DNA from: a virus
Reading direction: 5' to 3' (one strand)
Virus record (IMG/VR): IMGVR_UViG_3300035670_000097
Location: 29,818-93,817 of that record
Length of the DNA: 64,000 nucleotides
Shown here piece after piece: positions 21,167 to 28,813 of this stretch. A model generated the notes under the pieces. It searched no databases. It was not told the DNA's origin and saw only the letters and a program-made list of their open reading frames with translations. Numbering within the stretch: position 1 is the first letter of the stretch; each line of letters begins with the position of its first letter. The translations under genes and the position numbers were made by a program.

Positions 21167-21195
21167 TTGACAATATGCTCAGTATTTTTTATAAT
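21167..21195 (+). promoter_or_regulatory. consensus promoter, rightward arm of a divergent pair
   Basis: TTGACA, 17-nt spacer, TATAAT: full consensus, driving the 21219 operon. Confidence 0.9.
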
Positions 21196-21218
21196 ATACA
21201 CTTTGGAGTAATACGCGC

Positions 21219-21368
21219 ATGAGATGGAGCTACAAAGAAAATGTAATACTACAAAAAAATTATGGCAAGTGTTCATCAGAAGAGCTTTTAAAGCTACTGC
21301 CGGGCAAGAGCCTGAACAGTATTTATGCTCAGGTTCACCGACTAAGGAAAAAAGGATGGCGACTATAA
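21219..21368 (+). CDS. small Myb/SANT-like or HTH protein (49 aa)
   Basis: MRWSYKENVILQKNYGKCSS, then EELLKLLPGKSLNSIYAQVHRL: three helices with W-x(n)-Y-x(n)-LPG-S-IY spacing as in phage Myb-like proteins. First gene after the strong promoter; candidate regulator. Overlaps the next start. Confidence 0.65.
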   Translation: MRWSYKENVILQKNYGKCSSEELLKLLPGKSLNSIYAQVHRLRKKGWRL

Positions 21369-21610
21369 TACCCTTTCCTGTGCAGCCTTATACACGCACA
21401 TCGCGACGAGAAGACTATCTTCAGTATTTTTATTATACAGTAGCGTCACTGGCAAATGAGCTGGACATGGATACGGAGAATCTAGAGGAAGACTTTGCCG
21501 TATTGTTTGAAAACATAGAAACTTTAGTAAATAAGCATCTGGAAATTTATGATTATACAAGTGAAGAATTTGGATCGAGCGATGAAGAAGTTCAAGAGAT
21601 TATCGAATGA
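21356..21610 (+). CDS. hypothetical acidic protein (84 aa)
   Basis: ATG at 21356 with AAGGAAAAAAGG upstream (MATIIPFPVQPYTRTSRRED). Acidic helical C-terminal half. Function unknown. Confidence 0.7.
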   Translation: MATIIPFPVQPYTRTSRREDYLQYFYYTVASLANELDMDTENLEEDFAVLFENIETLVNKHLEIYDYTSEEFGSSDEEVQEIIE

Positions 21611-21743
21611 GAAACTTCTAGATTTGAGAAAGTATGAGTACTGGGAAAAGCAAAGTGTTCGAAAGCGACGGCGACTTAACTCCGCCAAACGACGGGAATA
21701 TTTACGCCAGCGAAACAGTGAGAGTAACGATACGAAGTATTGA
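21582..21743 (+). CDS. small basic protein (53 aa)
   Basis: MKKFKRLSNEKLLDLRKYEY, then KRRRLNSAKRREYLRQR. Nucleic-acid binding is plausible. Overlaps the cupin gene by 110 nt, which weakens the call. Confidence 0.45.
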   Translation: MKKFKRLSNEKLLDLRKYEYWEKQSVRKRRRLNSAKRREYLRQRNSESNDTKY

Positions 21744-21915
21744 AAGCTCTAACTGGGAGCGCCGACCTACCGAAACCAAGATCGTTCATGTACTTAGCGG
21801 TACACTTACTTTAAATGGAAAACCGGTACATTCAACTGCAACAATTTTGCCAGGTACTTGGCACAGGTTTGCAGGCCCCGCTGAAATATTAGAAGTAGTT
21901 CACTACTCTAAGTGA
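21634..21915 (+). CDS. cupin-fold protein (93 aa)
   Basis: VHVLSGTLTLNGKPV, then ATILPGTWHRFAGPAEILEVVHYS is a single-cupin core with the G-x-L ... PG-x-x-H pattern. Enzymatic role unknown. Followed by a strong terminator. Confidence 0.65.
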   Translation: MSTGKSKVFESDGDLTPPNDGNIYASETVRVTIRSIESSNWERRPTETKIVHVLSGTLTLNGKPVHSTATILPGTWHRFAGPAEILEVVHYSK

Positions 21916-21916
21916 G

Positions 21917-21948
21917 AAAAATAGCGAGCTTAGTCTCGCTATTTTTTT
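21917..21948 (+). terminator. intrinsic terminator
   Basis: ATAGCGAG/CTCGCTAT stem with a run of seven T downstream and A tract upstream (works both ways). Separates the regulator/cupin genes from plcP. Confidence 0.9.
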
Positions 21949-21960
21949 ATTTAAAAAATT

Positions 21961-22698
21961 ATGCATAAATATGAAACTGTCTTTATTTCCGACCTGCATC
22001 TTGGCAGCAAAGGCTGCCAGGCGGAGAAACTGAACGAATTTCTAAAAATTGTAGAGTGTAAAAATCTTTTTCTAGTGGGCGATATACTTGACGGCTGGAA
22101 AGTTGCTCAAAATAAAATGCACTGGAAAAACTCTCATACGAGCGTAATTCGTCATATTCTTCGACTGGCAAAGAATGGTACGAAAGTTCATTATGTTGTG
22201 GGCAATCACGATGAGTTTCTTCGACCCCTGTTAAAGTATTCCATGACTTTTGGACGAATTGAAATTGCAAACTCTTTTACTCACGTTGGGCTGAACGGTA
22301 AACGATATCTAGTAGTGCATGGAGATTTTTTCGACGGCATTACTCGATTGGCTCCGTGGCTAAGCTTTTTAGGTGATCGAGCTTATGGAATATTGCTTAG
22401 TATAAACTACCGATTTAACTGGATACGCCGTAAGTTTGGTTTTGGATACTGGAGTTTGAGTGCTTGGCTGAAGCATCGAGTGAAAAGAGCAATTGACTTT
22501 TTATTTGAGTTTGAAAACAATATTACTAGCTATGCGAACCGAAAAGGTTATCAAGGAGTAATTTGTGGCCACATTCATACTGCTAGTATTAAAATGATTA
22601 ACGATATTGAATACATGAACGACGGAGACTGGGTAGAATCTTGTACTGCACTGGTCGAGACCGAAGAAGGAGAATGGAGAATATTATGCTTGTCCTGA
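21961..22698 (+). CDS. plcP: PlcP-like metallophosphoesterase (phospholipase C of lipid remodelling)
   Basis: 245-aa calcineurin-like phosphoesterase with SDLHLGS (10-16), GDILDGW (40-46), GNHDE (81-85), VVHGDFFD (118-125) and CGHIHTA (202-208). The body (YWSLSAWLK, INYRFNWIRRKFG, GDWVESCTALVE) matches alphaproteobacterial PlcP, which releases diacylglycerol from phospholipids under phosphate starvation; the fold is also shared with LpxH. Adjacency to the glycosyltransferase reproduces the chromosomal plcP-agt pair. No clear Shine-Dalgarno. Confidence 0.85.
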   Translation: MHKYETVFISDLHLGSKGCQAEKLNEFLKIVECKNLFLVGDILDGWKVAQNKMHWKNSHTSVIRHILRLAKNGTKVHYVVGNHDEFLRPLLKYSMTFGRIEIANSFTHVGLNGKRYLVVHGDFFDGITRLAPWLSFLGDRAYGILLSINYRFNWIRRKFGFGYWSLSAWLKHRVKRAIDFLFEFENNITSYANRKGYQGVICGHIHTASIKMINDIEYMNDGDWVESCTALVETEEGEWRILCLS

Positions 22699-23636
22699 TT
22701 ACTGACGCCTGGCATCCGCAGGTAAATGGAGTTGTTACCACTTACACAAACATACTGAATCATTTGACAATTCCGTATGAAGTGATTTCACCTCAAAACT
22801 TTAAATCAATTTACAATCCTTTTTATCCAGAAATTCGACTGGCTTTACCTTTTGGATTGAAACAAAAATTACTTAGTTACGAACCCAACACTTCATTTCA
22901 CATTGCAACTGAAGGACCGCTCGGCTGGAGAGCTCGCAGCATATTGAACAAAGCGGGACGAAGATACAGTACAGCTTTTCATACACGCTTTCCTGAGTAC
23001 TGTAACGTACGCTTTGGAATTCCAGTAAGCTGGGGATATAAATTTATAAATAAATTTCATTCCACTTCCAGTCGAGTATTTGTACCGTCAAATGAAATTG
23101 CAAAAGAGTTTTCGAACCGATCAACTGCTGTAATTTCTCGAGGCTACGATACGGAATATTTTTATGACGATAAGAAAATGGAAAGAAATAGCATACTGTA
23201 TGTCGGACGACTGAGCAAAGAGAAAAACATAGAAGCCTTTTGTTCATTGCCGTATGACAATCTCGTAGTAGTTGGCGATGGCCCCGAGCGCAAAAGACTG
23301 GAGCGTAGATATAAAAATGTTCAGTTTGTGGGCTATAAGTTTGGACAAATTCTAGGCAATTATTATCGGCAAGCAAAAGTAACAGTATTTCCCAGCAAAA
23401 CGGATACATTTGGAATCACTTTACTGGAGGCAATGGCGTGCGGAAGCCCCGTGGCGAGTTATAACTGTAACAATACTAAAAATATAATTATAAATGAATT
23501 GAACGGCTATCGCAATGACAATCTACATTTTGCTGTCAAAAAGTGTTTGACGATGAACAACAAAAGTGTAGCGAAAAGCGTGACGAAATATAACTGGCCT
23601 GAAGTGGCTCAAGAATTTCAGAAATGGCTGGTATAG
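22686..23636 (+). CDS. agt: Agt-like GT4 glycosyltransferase (glycolipid synthesis)
   Basis: 316 aa starting MLVLITDAWHPQVNGVVTTY (GGAG six nt upstream), overlapping plcP by 13 nt. Later LYVGRLSKEKNIEAF, VVGDGPERKRLE and FPSKTDTFGITLLEAMACG are GT4 nucleotide-sugar motifs with the E-x7-E glutamates. Agt makes mono- or diglycosyl diacylglycerol from PlcP's product, replacing phospholipids. The pair may free phosphate or alter the host membrane; that role in infection is inference. Confidence 0.82.
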   Translation: MLVLITDAWHPQVNGVVTTYTNILNHLTIPYEVISPQNFKSIYNPFYPEIRLALPFGLKQKLLSYEPNTSFHIATEGPLGWRARSILNKAGRRYSTAFHTRFPEYCNVRFGIPVSWGYKFINKFHSTSSRVFVPSNEIAKEFSNRSTAVISRGYDTEYFYDDKKMERNSILYVGRLSKEKNIEAFCSLPYDNLVVVGDGPERKRLERRYKNVQFVGYKFGQILGNYYRQAKVTVFPSKTDTFGITLLEAMACGSPVASYNCNNTKNIIINELNGYRNDNLHFAVKKCLTMNNKSVAKSVTKYNWPEVAQEFQKWLV

Positions 23637-23703
23637 TTCGCACACAGTAAGATTTAATTAACCCCTACTCAAAAATAAAATAGTACTTTTTTAACTGAAA
23701 GAC

Positions 23704-23732
23704 TTGACTTCTTACAAAAGTCATGATATAAT
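23704..23732 (+). promoter_or_regulatory. promoter of the 6S-like RNA
   Basis: TTGACT, 17-nt spacer, TATAAT on the plus strand, in a region without ORFs. Confidence 0.85.
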
Positions 23733-23738
23733 AATAGC

Positions 23739-23908
23739 ATATAATTTATTACAAGCGACATTAACAGTTTCGTGCTAGGGTCTGGGAACTAGTTTAATTG
23801 ATTAGTAAGCTGCATGATCACCTCTCGGGAGCCTGAAGCGGGAGAGAGGACAGTGATGCTGTTTACAATCTAATGTTAGTTGTTTCCATACCCTAGCACG
23901 CGGTTTTT
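23739..23908 (+). ncRNA. rod-shaped small RNA, 6S RNA-like
   Basis: From the expected start near 23739 the RNA forms an 11-bp closing stem (23771-23781 with 23890-23900), then GGGAAC/GTTTCC, a large asymmetric internal bubble, ATTAG/CTAAT, GTAA/TTAC, ATCAC/GTGAT and a terminal CCTCTC/GAGAGG stem. The closing stem is followed by TTTTT, so it also ends the transcript. A long rod with a central open bubble is the architecture of 6S RNA, which binds sigma-70 RNA polymerase; identity is inference. Confidence 0.55.
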
Positions 23909-24000
23909 ACATACCCTAAACGTGATTTCATTCTAAATATACGGTTTACATAATTGAATTTTACGGTTTGTATGGTTGAATGAATTGAAATTGCGGTTTG
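23901..24000 (+). repeat. short CGGTTT repeats in AT-rich DNA
   Basis: Four copies of CGGTTT followed by an AT-rich triplet (23901, 23942, 23964, 23993). The remaining DNA to 24193 is AT-rich with no gene. Spacing is irregular; could be protein sites or an origin. Confidence 0.4.
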
Positions 24001-24193
24001 TAAAAACTACAAAGTTCTAATCAATAATAAGTCGTAAAGTTTATTTGATTTATGTAATTACGTACAATATGAAGTCTAATTGCGTCAATTCGCGATTCTC
24101 GGGCGATACCGTTTATTGATTTTTGAATGAGCTGAGGAATTTAATAGCTAATAAGCTTATCTTAAATTTATAGGTAATTTTTATTAATTGTCT

Positions 24194-24535
24194 CTAGCTT
24201 TGGGCCTTTATGCTTGCATGTTTCTCCAGTATTGCTTTTTCCAGCAGTTGAAGTTCCAGCTTAGGAGCTTTTTCTAGTCCTTGAATACGCTCTGGGTTGA
24301 GGTTCAACAACCCCGCCAGGCGTGCAATAATCTCCTTTTTGGTTTCTGGTAGCTCGCCTCGCTTATTGAGATACCGCGTCTTTTCATACACTCCTTCTCT
24401 TGCTAGCTTGCCGATGATGCTTTTTTCGCTCTTGGAATAGCGGTCCGCCAGCTCCTCAATAGCACGCCTCTTGTTCTCACTCGCCACATAAAACGATACG
24501 ATCTCATTAGTAATTTCTAGGTTGTAATTGCTCAT
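24194..24535 (-). CDS. HTH-like protein, SIIAK family member (113 aa)
   Basis: AIEELADRYSKSEKSIIGKL then REGVYEKTRYLNKRGELP carries the family core; the C-terminal GLEKAPKLELQLLEKAI helix is also conserved. Most likely nucleic-acid binding. Couples to the gene at 24532 by ATGA. Confidence 0.75.
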   Translation of the reverse strand: MSNYNLEITNEIVSFYVASENKRRAIEELADRYSKSEKSIIGKLAREGVYEKTRYLNKRGELPETKKEIIARLAGLLNLNPERIQGLEKAPKLELQLLEKAILEKHASIKAQS

Positions 24536-24750
24536 AAACTCAACTCCAATTGATAGGGTTCAGACAGCCGCACGTCGCAGTTTTTAATCATGGTTGAAAA
24601 AATACTGTCGTAGTTGTGAACTTCAACGGCCAGCTCGATGTTGTAGTGATCTATAATTTCTACAAGAGCTGCGATTTTAGTTTCACTTTCCGCTAATCGA
24701 GCCAGATAAGATTCTCTCGAAGTATTAGTGATAGGAAATTGTACGATCAT
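24532..24750 (-). CDS. hypothetical protein (72 aa)
   Basis: MIVQFPITNTSRESYLARLA with GGAG nine nt upstream; mostly helical. Function unknown. Confidence 0.7.
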   Translation of the reverse strand: MIVQFPITNTSRESYLARLAESETKIAALVEIIDHYNIELAVEVHNYDSIFSTMIKNCDVRLSEPYQLELSL

Positions 24751-24760
24751 ATTTACTCCA

Positions 24761-24796
24761 ATAAAAAACCCCGCAGAAGTTTCCCTCTGCGGGGTT
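24761..24796 (-). terminator. intrinsic terminator of the 25-kb noncoding RNA
   Basis: AACCCCGCAGA/TCTGCGGGGTT stem (11 bp) followed on the minus strand by six T. Confidence 0.9.
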
Positions 24797-25049
24797 GTAT
24801 TCTGAGTAGCTCCCCGCTGCTCTCAGATTGAAAGTTTTACACTTTCTCCCGTACCTACGCTATTCATTCCAGAGTAGCGTCGCTATTTTATAGTAGCTTA
24901 GTAATTCGCTACTTGCAGCAATTCGGTCCTGAAAGGACCAAACCCCGCTGGGGTTTTAAATAGAGCTTAAATCTAACAATTTAAGATATTTTGCGCTGAA
25001 AGCGCACAACCCCGCTGAAGTTTGTGTTAACATGTAACTCAACTTCAGA
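24797..25049 (-). ncRNA. structured noncoding RNA with serial hairpins
   Basis: Lies between a consensus promoter (25056-25084) and a strong terminator. The minus strand holds hairpins GTGCGC/GCGCA, AACCCC-AGC-GGGGTT, GGTCC/GGACC and GTAGC/GCTAC and no convincing ORF (a 25-codon frame from near 25032 is possible). The total transcript of about 290 nt would end before the 24532 gene. No Rfam-like family recognised. Confidence 0.5.
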
Positions 25050-25055
25050 AAATAC

Positions 25056-25084
25056 ATTATAGAGCACTTGAGCTAGAATGTCAA
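25056..25084 (-). promoter_or_regulatory. consensus promoter, leftward
   Basis: Minus strand TTGACA, 17-nt spacer, TATAAT. Confidence 0.85.
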
Positions 25085-25087
25085 CAA

Positions 25088-25258
25088 CTATTTTTCAATT
25101 GCTGCTAACTTCTGGGCTACTTGAACCGCCTCAATGTAAAGTGGATGCCCACGATGTTTAATCGCTTCGTTTCTTAGAAACCAGCGAGCATTGAGAGGAG
25201 TACCCTCTTGGCGGTTCTCAGGAACACCTAGCTTTTTCATTATGCTTGCAAAAGTCAT
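25088..25258 (-). CDS. hypothetical protein (56 aa)
   Basis: MTFASIMKKLGVPENRQEGT, basic helical protein. ATGA overlap with the upstream gene's stop. Ends directly upstream of the promoter at 25056. Function unknown. Confidence 0.65.
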   Translation of the reverse strand: MTFASIMKKLGVPENRQEGTPLNARWFLRNEAIKHRGHPLYIEAVQVAQKLAAIEK

Positions 25259-25509
25259 GTTTCTGATCTCCGCTGTCGAAGATCCTCAAGAGCTACGCGA
25301 AACATTTCTTTTTCCAGCGTCATGAGCGTGCTTTCGTAAATTACGGCTACGTCAGCTAACGCAGAAAAAAGTTCTGCATCAGTAAACTCGCCTTGAATTC
25401 CACAGTGCTCTTTCATCTCAGAAACTTCCAAAAGAGAGGCAACAACGCAGCCGTTACGATCTTCCCAAGATTGAAGTTCCCGCCATTTTTGTTTTGCTTT
25501 AATATTCAT
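25255..25509 (-). CDS. hypothetical protein (84 aa)
   Basis: MNIKAKQKWRELQSWEDRNG with a helical C-terminus ending VALEDLRQRRSET. ATGA coupling at both ends. Function unknown. Confidence 0.7.
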   Translation of the reverse strand: MNIKAKQKWRELQSWEDRNGCVVASLLEVSEMKEHCGIQGEFTDAELFSALADVAVIYESTLMTLEKEMFRVALEDLRQRRSET

Positions 25510-25724
25510 GCCTTAGGACTCCGCACCAAATAATAGGTATTGTTTTCGATGTAACAGCCGTAGTCGTGTTTTACACGAAGATAGAAAATTGCATTTTCTG
25601 TTCGTCCATGTACGAAAGCTACTGGACCTTTCCAGCATTCTTCAAAGAAGTCATTGCTTTCGCGTACAAAATGACAAATTCGTAGTTGAAGTAGAGCTGC
25701 TGCTCTGCTTTTCCACTCGTACAT
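25506..25724 (-). CDS. hypothetical protein (72 aa)
   Basis: MYEWKSRAAALLQLRICHFV and YYLVRSPKA; aromatic-rich with alternating beta pattern. Function unknown. Confidence 0.65.
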   Translation of the reverse strand: MYEWKSRAAALLQLRICHFVRESNDFFEECWKGPVAFVHGRTENAIFYLRVKHDYGCYIENNTYYLVRSPKA

Positions 25725-25842
25725 TGTTGCACTCCTTGAAATACAAAAGTCGCCCCTCTCCCGCGCTTTTGTTGACTTTCCACACTTGTTGAAAGTCTTA
25801 CCGCACTTCTATGCGAGATCAGCGTTGCGCTGCTCGTAAGAA

Positions 25843-25863
25843 GAGGAAGCTTTGCACTTCCTC
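25843..25863 (-). terminator. terminator of the 25862 gene
   Basis: GAGGAAG/CTTCCTC stem followed on the minus strand by TTCTT. Confidence 0.65.
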
Positions 25864-26200
25864 AGACCTGACCAACTGCCGCAACTTTAAGCTCTTCGAG
25901 CTTACGATACAAGCGAATCAGGTCAATTTTGCTTGCCTTGCCGAAGGATTCTACAGGAAAACCCAGAGTACCTTCGATCATGGAGACAAGCATTTCTTTG
26001 CGTACCGGGAGCTCCCCAGTCTTGGTGAGACGAGGCTGCTTCCGGTAAACACCTTCACGAGAAAGCTTAGCAATGATCGACTTTACAGGTCGATTCATTT
26101 CTTCTGCAAGCTCCTGAACCGTCTGAAGATTGGGTTCAGCCGAATAGCGCTCTACCATGTGAGCCACCATTTCGCTCGTGTAGTTCGTTGCTTCTTTCAT
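25862..26200 (-). CDS. HTH-like protein, SIIAK family member (112 aa)
   Basis: Start MKEATNYTSEMVAHMVERYS after GAGGG. The core is LAEEMNRPVKSIIAKLSREG then VYRKQPRLTKTGELPVRKE, the most canonical member. C-terminal KASKIDLIRLYRKLEEL conserved. Monocistronic with own promoter and terminator, like the 1899 gene, suggesting a regulator. Confidence 0.8.
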   Translation of the reverse strand: MKEATNYTSEMVAHMVERYSAEPNLQTVQELAEEMNRPVKSIIAKLSREGVYRKQPRLTKTGELPVRKEMLVSMIEGTLGFPVESFGKASKIDLIRLYRKLEELKVAAVGQV

Positions 26201-26226
26201 TTGCTTTTCCCTCATTTCGAAAAACT

Positions 26227-26256
26227 ATTATACAGGCAATCGAGGTGAAAAATCAA
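26227..26256 (-). promoter_or_regulatory. promoter of the 25862 gene
   Basis: Minus strand TTGATT, 18-nt spacer, TATAAT. Confidence 0.6.
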
Positions 26257-26331
26257 GTACTATTTTTTTAATCCTTGGAGCTGCTTGCTGAATAAAAATT
26301 GGTACTTGCTTTCCCGCCGAATTGAGAAACT

Positions 26332-26359
26332 ATTATGCGCTCACCAAGCAGTAAAGTCA
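26332..26359 (-). promoter_or_regulatory. possible promoter, leftward
   Basis: Minus strand TTGACT, 16-nt spacer, CATAAT, downstream of the 26364 peptide gene. Confidence 0.5.
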
Positions 26360-26363
26360 AGAG

Positions 26364-26441
26364 TCATTTTTCGATTGTAAACAAAATGTACAGACCAATG
26401 ACAAGTGCTGCTAGCATTGCAAAATCCATAAGAAACTGCAT
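26364..26441 (-). CDS. tiny membrane peptide (25 aa)
   Basis: MQFLMDFAMLAALVIGLYIL and FTIEK. TAATG overlap with the upstream stop and GGGAG upstream argue that it is translated. Confidence 0.55.
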   Translation of the reverse strand: MQFLMDFAMLAALVIGLYILFTIEK

Positions 26442-26725
26442 TAGGTACTCCCAGTTACAATTGCATTGTGAATGTCTAGAAAACCTGCTTCTTGTGCAAG
26501 ACCGTATGCAGAGCGATCAAAACCAAAAACATTATACAGCACATGCCGATAACTGCCTTGATCGACAATTTCACCCTGATGAATACGTCGAATAACAGCA
26601 CAAAACAATGCCAGTTGATCTTCTTTCGAAAAAGAATTCCAAAATTCTTCTTGCTTTTGAATTACAGCAGGCCGTCGAGCTTCGTAGCTTTGTTGAAGTG
26701 CATAAAAAAATTCAATGTTTTCCAT
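26441..26725 (-). CDS. conserved phage protein with YRHVLYNVFGF motif (94 aa)
   Basis: SYRHVLYNVFGFDRSAYGLA then QEAGFLDIHNAI is a recurrent phage signature. Function unknown. TAATG overlaps at both ends. Confidence 0.75.
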   Translation of the reverse strand: MENIEFFYALQQSYEARRPAVIQKQEEFWNSFSKEDQLALFCAVIRRIHQGEIVDQGSYRHVLYNVFGFDRSAYGLAQEAGFLDIHNAIVTGST

Positions 26726-27081
26726 TAAATAAACTCCCGTCCTCGAAAACTATAGCCTTCTGCGTCGATCCAATCCTGCACACTCATACCAACTTCATTG
26801 AGAGAAATATTTTTTATGCCGTCTTCAGAAACATAGTTTGGAGATTTATACGTTTCAACGTAGTTTACAAACCAGGAGTAAGTAACTCGATCTCCAAACT
26901 CATCATAAATTTGTTCGTTCTTAAGAAACTCTTTCCACTCCTGCCACGACTCTAGCTTTTCGTGAGTGTACCCACGAAAAATAAACGCATGACCAAATGC
27001 CGCAACACCGATATGATAAAGTTCATCAAATCGCTTGCAGCATTTACAGAAGTTGTTCCCTGTGTAATAATTAACTTTCAT
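26725..27081 (-). CDS. conserved phage protein with CxCC and YHIGVAAFGHAFIF (118 aa)
   Basis: FCKCCKRFDELYHIGVAAFG then HAFIFRGY and W-x-x-W-K-EFL; a phage family with a probable metal site at the N-terminal cysteines. Function unknown. Confidence 0.75.
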   Translation of the reverse strand: MKVNYYTGNNFCKCCKRFDELYHIGVAAFGHAFIFRGYTHEKLESWQEWKEFLKNEQIYDEFGDRVTYSWFVNYVETYKSPNYVSEDGIKNISLNEVGMSVQDWIDAEGYSFRGREFI

Positions 27082-27367
27082 TATTCATTCCCTCTGCAAA
27101 CGCTTCATAACCTTTTTGCGTCAATACAATCGTCTCATCGAAAGACTGTATCAATTCCTTTCGAACAAGAGAGCTGCAAACTCCTGAAAGAGCTCTTCCT
27201 TCCAGACCAGAAGGATATTTTGCATCATTGATACAATTCGTCCAGACTTCTGCATTTGCTTCTTCGTAGCAAGTAGGAATTCCGTAGTTCATGTGATTGA
27301 AACAATTCGTTGCAATCGCACGAAGAACTGCAAACTCTTTATTCGTTAGATTCATTTTCTTCGACAT
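27071..27367 (-). CDS. winged-helix-like phage protein (98 aa)
   Basis: LTNKEFAVLRAIATNCFNHM, then GRALSGVCSSLVRKELIQSF and TIVLTQKGYEAF: the layout of a MarR-like wing-helix protein common in phages. Possible regulator. An in-frame ATG at 27355 is an alternative start. Confidence 0.7.
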   Translation of the reverse strand: MSKKMNLTNKEFAVLRAIATNCFNHMNYGIPTCYEEANAEVWTNCINDAKYPSGLEGRALSGVCSSLVRKELIQSFDETIVLTQKGYEAFAEGMNNES

Positions 27368-27533
27368 TCCACATACGAATATAGTTTAGTGCAAATGCGA
27401 CTTGATTAGCAGGATAACCACTATCCAACAGAAAAATTCTCAGATCTGGATCTTTTTGAGAATTCCAGATCTTAGGAAAACCAAATCTCCAGCCTTCTGG
27501 TGGGTCTATCCAAACTTTACCGTAATTATACAT
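27339..27533 (-). CDS. conserved phage protein with VWIDPPEGWRFGFPK motif (64 aa)
   Basis: Start MYNYGKVWIDPPEGWRFGFP chosen for GAGG. The same short protein with ...DSGYP... is frequent in phages; function unknown. Confidence 0.75.
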   Translation of the reverse strand: MYNYGKVWIDPPEGWRFGFPKIWNSQKDPDLRIFLLDSGYPANQVAFALNYIRMWNVEENESNE

Positions 27534-27534
27534 T

Positions 27535-27825
27535 TCAGTAATCCTCGTTATCTCGACCGGTCGTACCCCAGGAAACTGGACCATATGCAGTCGACTTAAT
27601 GCTGTTGTAGAGAATCACTCGCCATGCGTCGTAGTATGCTTGAGTCGAATTGTCAAACTCCTCCAAATCGTCTTCGGTAGGAGGGGGCAGTTCTTCAAAG
27701 GCTTCTTCTGCCATGATCACAGCTTGCTCATAACCATAATCTTCTGCATCTTCACGCGAACACGCCGAGATGACAAGCTCGTAGTCTTTGTTGTAGATTC
27801 CATAATTAACGAGGTACCTAGGCAT
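27535..27825 (-). CDS. hypothetical acidic protein (96 aa)
   Basis: Start MPRYLVNYGIYNKDYELVIS with GGAG. Acidic middle (EELPPPTEDDLEEFD). One base separates it from the next gene. Function unknown. Confidence 0.7.
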   Translation of the reverse strand: MPRYLVNYGIYNKDYELVISACSREDAEDYGYEQAVIMAEEAFEELPPPTEDDLEEFDNSTQAYYDAWRVILYNSIKSTAYGPVSWGTTGRDNEDY

Positions 27826-27872
27826 GTATGCTCTCCATTTGTGATTGCAAGCTTTTTCCAAATTCGAAAAGT

Positions 27873-27902
27873 ATTATAGGTTCATTGGGTCGCAAAGTCA
27901 AG
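27873..27902 (-). promoter_or_regulatory. promoter, leftward, of the 27825 operon
   Basis: Minus strand TTGACT, 18-nt spacer, TATAAT, heading the 26364-27825 gene run. Confidence 0.65.
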
Positions 27903-28788
27903 AGAGAAATTCGGTTTCCTAAGGATTCGATTGAGCAAAATTTTCGGGGCCCAGCAAATTTTGTCAACTACTTTTTTATAATTTGGACAAAATTTTCCCC
28001 AAAATTGTATAAAACCGGATTAAATTCCTGCAATTCCACGGACCCCGCTCCGGGGGCCGGAAAAAATTGGGGTAATTTGTGCGGGGTCGGTGCAAGCCGA
28101 GTCGGGGTTTGTGCAAATTACTGCAAATTAGTGCACCCGCCCGGGCGGTTGTAAAAAGACTAGCAAAAGCAACTCGGTGGAGCAAATAAAAAATTTGACT
28201 TGACAAATAGGGGGTGCGAAAAGTATAATGGGCGCGCGCAAGTGCAGCGCAATTTGCATTGCTTTTGCACTTGGGCGCGGAAAATATTGCATTGATTTTG
28301 CACTTGCTGGTCGGCGCGCGGGTTCAAGCGGGGTTGGAAAGCAAAACGGGGTTGCTGCAAATTTATTGATAATTAGTGCAAATTGGTGCACCCGCCCGGG
28401 CACTCGTAAATTTAGTACTTGACATCGCTTTCGCACTTGGGCGCAGGCTCGCTGCAAATTTTTTTCTTCAAAAAAATTTTTTTAAGTGCAAAAAACTTGA
28501 CTAAAGTACAAAAATGCAGCAAATTCAGCAGCATACGTAGATTTAGTACTTGCATCGCTTTTGCACTTGGGCGCAGGAGGCGCCGGGGGTTGAATGGGCA
28601 GGTAGCTTGCCGCCGGGGGGTTGAATGGGCAGGTGGGTTGACGAAATCGGGGGCAATGGCAGGTAGCTTGCGCAAACCCCGCCCGATGAGCAAGAAACTT
28701 GACGAACGCCCCCAGGCGGCAAATGCGAATGAGAATCATTCGCATTTCCGGCGCAATGTTATAACATACCATTGAGCGAGTAAATGAA
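27903..28788. repeat. gene-less 0.9-kb repeat region I
   Basis: No believable ORF. Direct repeats: GTGCACCCGCCCGGGC at 28131 and 28386; TTTAGTACTTG(A)CATCGCTTT and following TTGCACTTGGGCGCAGG at 28411 and 28542; and a short array of about 31-bp units starting GGCAGGTAGCTTGC at 28597, 28628, 28658 and 28689. Contains one right-facing promoter and ends with the AAATGCGAATG hairpin shared with other units. Confidence 0.75.
28200..28229 (+). promoter_or_regulatory. right-facing promoter, unit 1
   Basis: TTGACA, 18-nt spacer, TATAAT. Followed by GCGCGC and a large CAAGTGC/GCACTTG hairpin instead of the CAAGTAGCTTG palindrome. Confidence 0.65.
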
Positions 28789-28807
28789 GGGGCGCTCGTC
28801 GCGCCCC
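28789..28807 (-). terminator. terminator of SIIAK copy A
   Basis: GGGGCGC/GCGCCCC stem; the minus strand continues TTCATTT. Same arrangement at 33223-33241. Confidence 0.6.
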
Positions 28808-28813
28808 AGTCAT

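Noticed and set aside
27903-28788. Several overlapping ORFs of 60-118 codons
   Set aside because: No Shine-Dalgarno, no family resemblance, frames cross repeats and the promoter unit; treated as a noncoding repeat region.
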